Shown here: positions 1-6,878 of the stretch, in pieces | How positions within the stretch are numbered: the stretch's first letter is position 1 | Layout of the letters: the number at the start of each line of letters is the position of its first letter | Assembly: GCA_002353285.1 (NCBI GenBank) | Contig: DEJJ01000006.1 | Coordinates: 1-64,000, forward strand | Reading direction: 5' to 3' | DNA from: Porphyromonadaceae bacterium UBA2751 | Lineage (GTDB): Bacteria > Bacteroidota > Bacteroidia > Bacteroidales > Muribaculaceae | DNA length: 64,000 nt | Position numbers and translations under genes: made by a program | Notes under the pieces: generated by a model | Databases searched by the model: none | What the model was told of the DNA's origin: nothing | Seen by the model: the letters and a program-made list of their open reading frames with translations, nothing else

Positions 1-212
1 CTTGTGCATTTCCTATAATACGGTACTGTTCAAGCGAGCTTGACGATGCTCAAGTCTTGCACGATTTTTCCGCAGATTTGGTGGACTTGGACAACGAGGT
101 TTGCACCATCGAGGTGGAGGCATCGAGCGAGAGCGAGGCAAGCGAGCAAGCCGAGCGCATCGCCTTTGATATGGGCATTCAAGTGAGTTATATCAACATC
201 TATAAGCAGTGA
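1..212 (+). CDS. 3' end of an unrecognised gene
   Basis: The start lies before the window. The visible reading frame begins at base 3 and ends at TGA 210-212, giving about 69 residues. The segment is acidic and contains a Ser/Glu/Ala-rich stretch (EASSESEASEQAERIA) followed by a more ordinary hydrophobic end (VSYINIYKQ). No domain is recognisable. It is followed 47 nt later by another small gene on the same strand, so it probably belongs to the same accessory cluster of small proteins. That the frame is coding is inferred from its continuity and from the matching strand and composition of its neighbours. Confidence 0.5.
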   Translation, partial: CAFPIIRYCSSELDDAQVLHDFSADLVDLDNEVCTIEVEASSESEASEQAERIAFDMGIQVSYINIYKQ

Positions 213-259
213 TTTCTAACTATCTAACATATTTATTCACTATCTAAATTTTTACTACT

Positions 260-613
260 ATGGCTAACTTAATTTTGGTATCTAAGAGAACATTTAAAAG
301 CGGTGACTTTTGGCACGTTTACCGCAGTGAGAACAACAACAAGAGCGAGGAGTTCTATTTTGCGAACCCAATCAAGGCGTTACGTTATGCCTTCATCCTT
401 CGCAAGCGCTTTAATGCCATCATCCCTAAGGGAGTCTATGGCAAACTGATGGCAGACGTCAAGGCGAGCAAGAGCGAGAGCGCACCGGCACAGGCAGAGA
501 GCACCGCACAAGGCACCGCCGGAGAGAGCGAGAGCAAGGCGAAGAAAGCGCCACGCAAGCGCACCGCCAAGAGAGCGCAGACCGAGAACACCGCAAACAC
601 CGAGAGCAAGTAA
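260..613 (+). CDS. Small basic hypothetical protein with Ala/Lys/Glu-rich tail
   Basis: A 117-residue protein that I do not recognise. Residues 1-70 look like a compact folded domain with alternating aromatic and basic residues (DFWHVYRSENNN, ALRYAFILRKRF). Residues 71-117 are a low-complexity tail of Ser, Ala, Glu and Lys/Arg ending in KRTAKRAQTENTANTESK, likely disordered and suited to nucleic-acid contact. The ATG follows a TTACTACTATGG context much like that of the next gene. No signal peptide or membrane segment is seen. The setting (small genes, same strand, next to a candidate defence cassette) suggests phage or mobile-element cargo, which is an inference only. Confidence 0.6.
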   Translation: MANLILVSKRTFKSGDFWHVYRSENNNKSEEFYFANPIKALRYAFILRKRFNAIIPKGVYGKLMADVKASKSESAPAQAESTAQGTAGESESKAKKAPRKRTAKRAQTENTANTESK

Positions 614-627
614 ATAGATTGTTTAAC

Positions 628-652
628 GAGGTGGGGAGAGGATCCCCACCTC
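628..652 (+). promoter_or_regulatory. Stem-loop leader 1 (GAGGTGGGG arms)
   Basis: A perfect 9-bp stem: GAGGTGGGG at 628-636, a 7-nt loop, and CCCCACCTC at 644-652. It sits 20 nt before the ATG at 673, inside the 59-nt gap after the previous stop. There is no T-run after it, so it does not look like a terminator. A second hairpin with nearly the same arms sits in the same place before the next gene (954-977), and both are followed by AAAGAAACCC and then ACTATG. The paired occurrence points to a translational or processing element. Confidence 0.6.
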
Positions 653-672
653 ACAAAGAAACCCTAACTACT

Positions 673-945
673 ATGGTACAAGTCGCAAATTTAGAGTGGA
701 AAGACGGCAGTTTGCTGCCCGAGTGCAGTCTGACCCATCTGGGCATAGAGACAAGTCACGAGGTTATCGCAGTTATCGAGGATAACGGATACCGTAACAC
801 TGTGGTACTGCAATACCACTTTCACAACGGGTGGGAGTACGCTAACGGAGTGGACCTGAAGGCCGTTTTCTCTAACGCTGTGGTCCTGCAATGGGCCTAC
901 CCTCCAAGACCTATCCAAAGATGGCAGGAGTATTCTGCCGAGTAA
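673..945 (+). CDS. Small hypothetical protein
   Basis: A 90-residue protein starting MVQVANLEWKDG. I chose the ATG at 673 over an in-frame ATG at 619 because 619 would run the coding frame through the stem-loop at 628-652, and because 673 shares the ACTACTATGG start context of the gene at 260. The protein is acidic and rich in aromatic residues (HFHNGWEY, LQWAYPPRP), with no transmembrane segment or familiar motif. It contains a loose internal echo (NTVVLQYHF and NAVVLQWAY about 30 residues apart), suggesting two similar beta-hairpins. Function unknown. Confidence 0.55.
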   Translation: MVQVANLEWKDGSLLPECSLTHLGIETSHEVIAVIEDNGYRNTVVLQYHFHNGWEYANGVDLKAVFSNAVVLQWAYPPRPIQRWQEYSAE

Positions 946-953
946 TTAACCCC

Positions 954-977
954 GAGGTGGGCGACATCGCCCACCTC
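954..977 (+). promoter_or_regulatory. Stem-loop leader 2 (GAGGTGGGCG arms)
   Basis: A 10-bp stem: GAGGTGGGCG at 954-963, loop ACAT, CGCCCACCTC at 968-977. It lies 18 nt upstream of the ATG at 996. It matches the hairpin at 628-652 in arm sequence (GAGGTGGG shared), position, and the following AAAGAAACCC. The inner base pairs differ between the two copies while pairing is kept, which favours a function for the structure. Confidence 0.6.
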
Positions 978-995
978 TTAAAGAAACCCGAAACT

Positions 996-1304
996 ATGAT
1001 TTACAAGAAGATGACCGACCGAGACCTGGAGAGACTGCAGACCCTGGCGATAGATGCCGCCCTTATAGTGCAGGACTATAGACCCGCAGGGATGGACACC
1101 ATCGAATGGATGGCGCAGTGTGACCAGTACCGAGAACTGGCGATGATGGGCAGCTACTGCCTTCTTGAACTCACGACACGCAACAAGGAAAGGCGACTAA
1201 AGTCGCAGTTTAGAGTTGAGAGATCGCACCGACAAAATCGGTGCGTTTCTCGTTTGGGACGCAGGGAAACCCGCACGTCTCGCTTCGCTCGCAGTACTCC
1301 ATAA
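996..1304 (+). CDS. Small hypothetical protein, C-terminal end uncertain
   Basis: A 102-residue frame beginning MIYKKMTDRDLERL. Residues 1-67 look like a helical protein (LQTLAIDAALIVQDY, WMAQCDQYRELAMMGSYCLLEL). From about residue 68 onward the sequence becomes Arg-rich and non-protein-like, and this stretch coincides with a strong hairpin at 1225-1245. The natural protein may therefore end earlier in related elements, with the stop lost here, or the tail may simply be unselected. The ATG at 996 was preferred to an upstream in-frame start because that would read through stem-loop 2. No function is recognised. Confidence 0.45.
   Translation: MIYKKMTDRDLERLQTLAIDAALIVQDYRPAGMDTIEWMAQCDQYRELAMMGSYCLLELTTRNKERRLKSQFRVERSHRQNRCVSRLGRRETRTSRFARSTP
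1225..1252 (+). terminator. Rho-independent terminator-like hairpin
   Basis: CGCACCGA at 1225-1232 pairs with TCGGTGCG at 1238-1245 around loop CAAAA, followed by TTTCTCGTTT. This is a plausible terminator for the small-gene cluster at 260-1304, although it falls inside the last reading frame. Confidence 0.6.
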
Positions 1305-1328
1305 TGCCGTATGGAAACTCACGGGAAA

Positions 1329-1458
1329 TTAGTGCAAGCCGAGGAAGCACCAAACAAGGTGCAAGGTGAAGAAAGCCAAGCTTGCTTGAAGCTTGCAGAA
1401 CCGCAGCCCTTGTTATTAAACCTCGCTTGAGTATTACCTCGGCGCAGCCTAATTTATC
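1329..1458. repeat. Dispersed intergenic element, copy 1
   Basis: This gap (1305-1639) has no gene. It holds a copy of an element that starts TTAGTGCAAGCCGAGG and ends GCAGCCTAATTTATC. Copies with the same ends lie at 11814-11873 and 40685-40762. The interiors differ but each can form a hairpin; here CCGAGG near the left end pairs with CCTCGG near the right end. The strand-neutral position between genes is typical of REP-like intergenic elements in Bacteroidales. Confidence 0.5.
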
Positions 1459-1522
1459 AAAACCCTAAATCGGGCTCCGTGAGTTTTTTGTACTTTTGTG
1501 ACTCTTATTAATAAATTATATG

Positions 1523-1530
1523 TATTTTTG
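1523..1530 (+). promoter_or_regulatory. Candidate -7 box for the defence-like cassette
   Basis: TATTTTTG matches the Bacteroidetes -7 consensus TAnnTTTG. A second match, TACTTTTG, lies at 1491-1498. Either would leave a leader of about 100-140 nt before the ATG at 1640. The spacing of the upstream TTTG at 1495-1498 (24 nt) is slightly long, so confidence is moderate. Confidence 0.4.
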
Positions 1531-1639
1531 CACTAAATAATATGTGTCTATGCGTCAACAAGAGAAGTGTGACGTTGCTATTGTGAGTGGTAGTGAACTA
1601 CGCCAAGTTAGGTGACATTCTCGCAAAAATCAAATAACA

Positions 1640-4600
1640 ATGATAGGAAACAAACACAAATATGGTAATTTCACTAAGTTGGTCTTGAGGAAATTCTTCA
1701 AGGTCAACTTAGATGAGATTGCAACTACTTTGGCGGATTCCAAATCTGAGCTTGAGAATTGCAGGAACAGTGTAAAACTGTTGACTGAAGAGAAAAAAGA
1801 ACTTGAACAGAAGGCTTCAGATTTAAGTGATAATCTCAAAAGCGCTAAGGTGAATCTCGTTGCAACTCGAAAGGAAAACGAGAATCTTAAATCGAAAAAC
1901 GATGTGCTGCTTGGCAATTTCACTGTGCTTGATAAAAAGAAATTGCAGCTTCAACAACATAACAGTATTCTCCAGAAAGAGATTGACTACCTAAAAACTG
2001 AAAGAAACAAATTATATAAAGACCTGGCAGAAAGAGATGAACGCTCAAAATCATACATCTCAACTGTTGAGGCTCTTAAAAAGGAAAAACAAATTATTGC
2101 CGACGAAAGAACAGCACTTCTTGCTAAATCTAAAGAATTGCAGAAAAAGCTGGATGAGACTATCGCTGAACTTGAAATGACGAAAGATGCAGCTAACCGG
2201 GTTTCAAATGACATTATTAAACATCAAGAGGAAAAAGACGCATTAGAAATTCAGCTGAAAAATGTTTCTTTTCTCGAAGAAGAATGGGCTAAGCTCAAAG
2301 AAAATAACACAAATTTAAGTGTTCAAAACAAAGAGTTGCAAAACGACCTCGGCAAAGTTAATTCTGAACTTTCAAAAGTTAAAATTGAATTAGCAATTGC
2401 TAATTCAATTGTAGAGGAAAAGAATCAAAACTTGAGTACTCTTAATGGCATAAAGAATGAAAATGAAAAGCTAAAAGAAGAGATTAATAGGTTAAAGAAA
2501 GAGTTGAGAGATCTTGAGATTGCAAAGAATAATCAAGATAATAATCTATCTGCTACAGATGACTTAAATAAATTAGCAAGAGAACTTGACGCTAAGGAAA
2601 GAAATATTCAAACTCTTACCGAAGAAAAGGCCAAAAATCATAATAGAATAGCTGAGCTGGAAGATGAATTGCATGAGCTGAGAATGTCGTATGACGAAGA
2701 TTTGGCTAAGCTCAACAATCTGCTTCAAGCGAAGATTAGTACCATCTATGGTTTAGAGAATAAGATAAAATCTCTCGAAAACGAACTGTCTAAACAAGTA
2801 GTCGATGACGTTAAAGATGTAGTTCATGAAGATAACACTGAGAACGCAGAATCAGTAGAAGAAATAACTCAAGATGTTTCATTGAATGATAATGTTGCAG
2901 GTCAAAAGAATAAGAAACAAGCTAATGTCCATGCGACCATAGATCAGCCTGGCAGCAACGACAATGAAGATATTCCAATCGACCTTCCTGACATTGAAAA
3001 CGACCCAAACGTTGAAACTGTTAGGTCAATCAAAAAGGTGCTTAACACACAAACTGGAGAGGAAGTCTCAGCCGATGACTTTTTTAGACAAGATCCTGAA
3101 TCGATTGCAATCATTAGCCGACGATTAGAAATCATCTCCAGATTTGGAGGAGACCCATTATTCGTTTGTGCCAAATGCATGAACCCTGTCAAGGTTTCAA
3201 AGATTTCTAAAAGAAAAGGTGAAACTCTTTTCTTCTGTCACTGCAAGCATAATGTTAACTGCGACTGGAAAACACCAACTTATGTGGCTGCATCTGTTGC
3301 TGATACTAACTTTGAAGAAGACGAAATAAAAAGTATCTATAATGAGTTGTCACGTTACGACCAATTAAAGAAGTTGATTATAAAAACCCTTAAAGAGCAG
3401 AAGCATGCAGGTGATGACATTGAAGATATTGAAAAAGACATCAAAATCACAGCACCCAACAACAATAGAAGGTGGCGAAAGTATGACATCGCTATGCGTT
3501 GGCATGGGAAAAAAGTTGTTTTTAAGTTGCAAAGAACAAAAGATTATTTACAAGACCTGGTTACCCATGACCAGTTTGCGAAAGATAATGATTATCATAT
3601 TATTTGGATTTTTGGTAGCGACTCAAAATCTCGCTATGACTATATAAAAGAACATAACTACCAAAACACACTTTTTGATAATAAGTCATGTGTGTTTATT
3701 CTTGATAAAGAAGCTGAAAAAGAGTGTGAAAACACAGGAAAACTACATCTTAAATGCAATTGGCTTGTAGATGGAAAACATTGGTATTACACGTTGGAAA
3801 ACTCGGGGACCAATGGTAAACTCGTTACTCTTGACGATTTAATCTTTAATGAGGAGAATTTCAAGCCATTCTATAAAGAAGGATTTGATCCAAATCTTCA
3901 ATTAGAAGACGACAGGATTGAACTAAAACCAGGTGTTTTCTCTTACCGCATCGATTCTTTATGGGGGATTATAAATACCAACCTGAATATTAGATCAGAG
4001 TGTAAATATTCTTCAATTGAATTGGATGCGGATGGAAGGATAAAGGCTATTACAGCTGACTATCCACGTCAAAGGTCAGGCTATCTCTCGGATGAAGGAG
4101 AAGAAATACCGACACGAAAAGAGCCTCTCAACAATCATATTTATATGATTTGTACATTTGAGCAATGGTATTTAGCTATGGACACGGCTCAGCGTCTTAG
4201 CGAGAACTATGACCATCTCATGAAATGGAATGATACAAGAGCCGTTTTCATGCAAAACAATAAATATGGCATCCTTGATTATAATGGAGAGATAATAAAA
4301 GAAGCCAAATTTAAATCTTTTGTTATTGATGGTGAGGTAAAAGCAACAGTTGCTGACTCCTTAGGCTCATATCATATTGATGTTAACGGAAATATTATTG
4401 CAGAAGATTCTATCGAATTGAAAGATGGTTTCCAAAAAGTCAAGCACTTAGGGAAATGGGGCTTAAAGCAAAACGGAAAACTTATAGTCGACTATATTTA
4501 TGATGAGATTGGCTCATTCCGTTGTAGATTTTATGGCTTTAATGGCTCTAATTTAATTAAACTTGCTAAGAGTCCACGATACAACTATCGTATTGATTTC

Positions 4601-5050
4601 AAAGCAAAATACATTAAACAAACTTCAGAATACTATGAGTTAGAACTTAATGGAGTAAAGCTGCTTATGCAAGACAATGAATATAATCACCAACAAAGAA
4701 AGATTGGTGAGTATTATGACGTTCAACTACTCAACATTGAGAGAAACCCTGAAAGAGTTACAATAATGGCTCTTAATGATAAAAATAAAAACTCTCAGTT
4801 TGATCATGTTGATAAAGATTCCGATTTTCAAAAAGGTAAGCGCTATACAGGTAAAATAACTCGCATAAAATCCTATAATGAAAGAAGGTATGTGACTTTT
4901 GAGAATGGTCAGAAAACTTATATCTCAAAAAATCAATTCCTTATTTGTGGCTTTAATCCAAAGAATTATATAGTTGACTCCAAAATTACTCTTGAGAAAA
5001 TTGGTTTTGAAGACTTTTATGAGAGAACCATTTGGAAAGTAATTGAATAA
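1640..5050 (+). CDS. Giant coiled-coil / CoiA-like nuclease-related / WG-repeat protein
   Basis: A 1136-residue protein, first gene of a three-gene cassette. Residues about 15-390 are an almost unbroken coiled coil. A Cys-rich element follows (C510-x-x-C513, then C533-H-C535 and C541), like the zinc-binding part of CoiA-type competence proteins. Residues about 605-690 (WRKYDIAMRWHGKKVVFKLQ then YHIIWIFG) resemble the CoiA-like PD-(D/E)XK nuclease core; the usual E-x-Q motif reads K-x-Q here, so catalysis is doubtful. Residues about 755-1010 hold WG-type repeats (SLWGII, KYGILDYNG, KWGLKQNGKL). The tail (about 1085-1120) looks like a small beta-barrel, possibly S1-like. It overlaps or abuts the helicase gene downstream, indicating cotranscription. 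A sensor or scaffold role is inferred. No signal peptide is seen. Confidence 0.8.
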   Translation: MIGNKHKYGNFTKLVLRKFFKVNLDEIATTLADSKSELENCRNSVKLLTEEKKELEQKASDLSDNLKSAKVNLVATRKENENLKSKNDVLLGNFTVLDKKKLQLQQHNSILQKEIDYLKTERNKLYKDLAERDERSKSYISTVEALKKEKQIIADERTALLAKSKELQKKLDETIAELEMTKDAANRVSNDIIKHQEEKDALEIQLKNVSFLEEEWAKLKENNTNLSVQNKELQNDLGKVNSELSKVKIELAIANSIVEEKNQNLSTLNGIKNENEKLKEEINRLKKELRDLEIAKNNQDNNLSATDDLNKLARELDAKERNIQTLTEEKAKNHNRIAELEDELHELRMSYDEDLAKLNNLLQAKISTIYGLENKIKSLENELSKQVVDDVKDVVHEDNTENAESVEEITQDVSLNDNVAGQKNKKQANVHATIDQPGSNDNEDIPIDLPDIENDPNVETVRSIKKVLNTQTGEEVSADDFFRQDPESIAIISRRLEIISRFGGDPLFVCAKCMNPVKVSKISKRKGETLFFCHCKHNVNCDWKTPTYVAASVADTNFEEDEIKSIYNELSRYDQLKKLIIKTLKEQKHAGDDIEDIEKDIKITAPNNNRRWRKYDIAMRWHGKKVVFKLQRTKDYLQDLVTHDQFAKDNDYHIIWIFGSDSKSRYDYIKEHNYQNTLFDNKSCVFILDKEAEKECENTGKLHLKCNWLVDGKHWYYTLENSGTNGKLVTLDDLIFNEENFKPFYKEGFDPNLQLEDDRIELKPGVFSYRIDSLWGIINTNLNIRSECKYSSIELDADGRIKAITADYPRQRSGYLSDEGEEIPTRKEPLNNHIYMICTFEQWYLAMDTAQRLSENYDHLMKWNDTRAVFMQNNKYGILDYNGEIIKEAKFKSFVIDGEVKATVADSLGSYHIDVNGNIIAEDSIELKDGFQKVKHLGKWGLKQNGKLIVDYIYDEIGSFRCRFYGFNGSNLIKLAKSPRYNYRIDFKAKYIKQTSEYYELELNGVKLLMQDNEYNHQQRKIGEYYDVQLLNIERNPERVTIMALNDKNKNSQFDHVDKDSDFQKGKRYTGKITRIKSYNERRYVTFENGQKTYISKNQFLICGFNPKNYIVDSKITLEKIGFEDFYERTIWKVIE

Positions 5051-5066
5051 CGATGCATTTCAGATT

Positions 5067-6821
5067 ATGATAACACGACTCGACATATCAAAATTCTTTG
5101 ACCAAGAGGCTAAAGCCGCACGTGAGAGGTGGGAAGAGACAATGAAGCTTGAAGTCAAAGATCGCATCCGTAAGCGGAAGGCGATTAAAGACCTGTATCT
5201 TGACCGAGATTATCGTGGTATATCAGAAGATAATAATAATCTATATAGAATATCAGTCAACGTGAATCTTTCTGATTTCAAAGAGGGACAATATTTAATA
5301 TTGCATCGTGAAGGTACTACCTCTGGAATCAAATGTTGGATAAACTCATTTGAAGGAGATGAGGCAATATTATTGGAAGTTTATAAGGATAATTTGCCAA
5401 CCAATTTGCGCGCATATTATGATATTCCGTTAATTCTCGATAAAGATCTCGTGGATTTGAGAGAGTTCGTTTATACTCCTTTTCTATACGATTTGCCTGG
5501 CTATAACGATGTTTTTTGGAAAAAACTGATTCTAAACACCAAGCAAGCTCCGTCATTTGATAACAAAAAGAAATATGCCGATGAAGTTGATGATACAGCA
5601 ATAACCTACAATTTTAACCTTCTAACTAATCAGAGGGAGGCGATCATAAATAGCTTGGCAGCTAAAGATTATTATCTGATACAAGGACCACCGGGAACAG
5701 GAAAGTCCTATGTCCTTGGTTTAATAATACTTGAGGAGGTTTTTTATTTTAAACATAAGGTAATAGTTATTGGACCTAATCACATGGCCATTAATAATAC
5801 TTTAGAGCAAACACTAAAACTCTTACCGCAATGCCACTATGGAATCTTTAAAGTTGGTCAATCTTATAATGCTCCTACTATAAGAATTAATGTTGAAGAT
5901 AAAGAAGTCGGTATTAGTAATTTTATTCGGCTCAATGCTTATGCCTTTAACGATTTCGAGCAGGGATGGGTTGTAGGACTCACACCTCATGCGCTTTATA
6001 CAAGTAGAGCTAAAGGCTTGGAATGTGACACATTAGTTATTGATGAGGCTGGGCAAATGACCATTCCTTTGGCATTAATGGGCATGATTAGGGCGAAGAA
6101 AGTAATTCTTGCAGGAGACCATAAACAGTTGCCTCCAATAATCTCGTCTGATAAAATCAGTGACGAAATGAGACAATCAGCATTCCAGGCATTGATGACC
6201 GAAGGCAGTTATACGATGCTGGATGTGAGCTTTCGTATGTGTGAGCCAATTTGTGATTTTGTCTCTGAACTGTTTTATGATGGCAAAGTTAAGGCTATGA
6301 AGAAAGGATGTGGCGACTTGATTGTGTGTGATGAACCTCTGTATGACTTTCACACGCCCATTGTCATACATCAAGTTGATGACGATGGAGAACAGACATC
6401 AGATAAAGAAGCAACATTCATTGCGGAGACTATTGCTGGCTTCCTGAAAAAGGGTCTGCCGGCTGATGAAATTGCTGTATTATCCCCATTTAGGGCACAA
6501 GCGGCAAATGTGAGAAGATACATCCGAAAAAATAAAGAAATAACAGAGGAGCATCGCAAGCTCATTGTTTCTGACACCATCGACAAGATGCAAGGCCAAG
6601 AACGAGAAGTCATCATCTATTCACTTGTCTCAGGAGATTTAGATTACATGAACGAGATGGCAGAATTCCTTTATAACCCCAACAAAATGAACGTCGCTTT
6701 TTCCAGAGCGAAGTCAAAACTGATCATTGTGGGAAACATCGAGCAAATTAAAAACATAAGCACAGTCGAATACCCCCACATGAAGAAGATGCTGAAATCA
6801 AAATTGGTGCATTTTGTTTAG
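5067..6821 (+). CDS. SF1 helicase of the UPF1/DNA2-like type
   Basis: Superfamily 1 ATP-dependent helicase, 584 residues from the ATG at 5067. Motifs in order: Walker A GPPGTGKS (about residues 207-214), Walker B VIDEAGQM (about 324), motif III LAGDHKQLPPI, motif V-like DTIDKMQGQE, motif VI NVAFSRAKSKLIIVGN. These are the AAA_11/AAA_12 signatures of UPF1-like nucleic-acid helicases. A TTG at 5043 would extend it by 8 residues and overlap the previous stop; the ATG 16 nt after that stop is preferred, but either implies tight coupling with the upstream gene. The N-terminal 180 residues carry no motif I recognise. UPF1-like helicases occur in several phage-defence systems (for example Mokosh, with a PLD partner), and a PLD domain is encoded next door. 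Confidence 0.9.
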   Translation: MITRLDISKFFDQEAKAARERWEETMKLEVKDRIRKRKAIKDLYLDRDYRGISEDNNNLYRISVNVNLSDFKEGQYLILHREGTTSGIKCWINSFEGDEAILLEVYKDNLPTNLRAYYDIPLILDKDLVDLREFVYTPFLYDLPGYNDVFWKKLILNTKQAPSFDNKKKYADEVDDTAITYNFNLLTNQREAIINSLAAKDYYLIQGPPGTGKSYVLGLIILEEVFYFKHKVIVIGPNHMAINNTLEQTLKLLPQCHYGIFKVGQSYNAPTIRINVEDKEVGISNFIRLNAYAFNDFEQGWVVGLTPHALYTSRAKGLECDTLVIDEAGQMTIPLALMGMIRAKKVILAGDHKQLPPIISSDKISDEMRQSAFQALMTEGSYTMLDVSFRMCEPICDFVSELFYDGKVKAMKKGCGDLIVCDEPLYDFHTPIVIHQVDDDGEQTSDKEATFIAETIAGFLKKGLPADEIAVLSPFRAQAANVRRYIRKNKEITEEHRKLIVSDTIDKMQGQEREVIIYSLVSGDLDYMNEMAEFLYNPNKMNVAFSRAKSKLIIVGNIEQIKNISTVEYPHMKKMLKSKLVHFV

Positions 6822-6878
6822 TATTTATTTTATATAATATAGCTATATTACAAAACATTAAAAATAAATAAAAGATCT

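Noticed and set aside
436..654. 72-residue minus-strand frame
   Set aside because: Lies antisense to the small gene at 260-613 and its Leu/Ala/Ser content mirrors the low-complexity tail of that gene.
5043..5066. TTG start of the helicase overlapping the upstream stop
   Set aside because: Possible, but the ATG at 5067 is a stronger start and loses no conserved motif; kept as an alternative.
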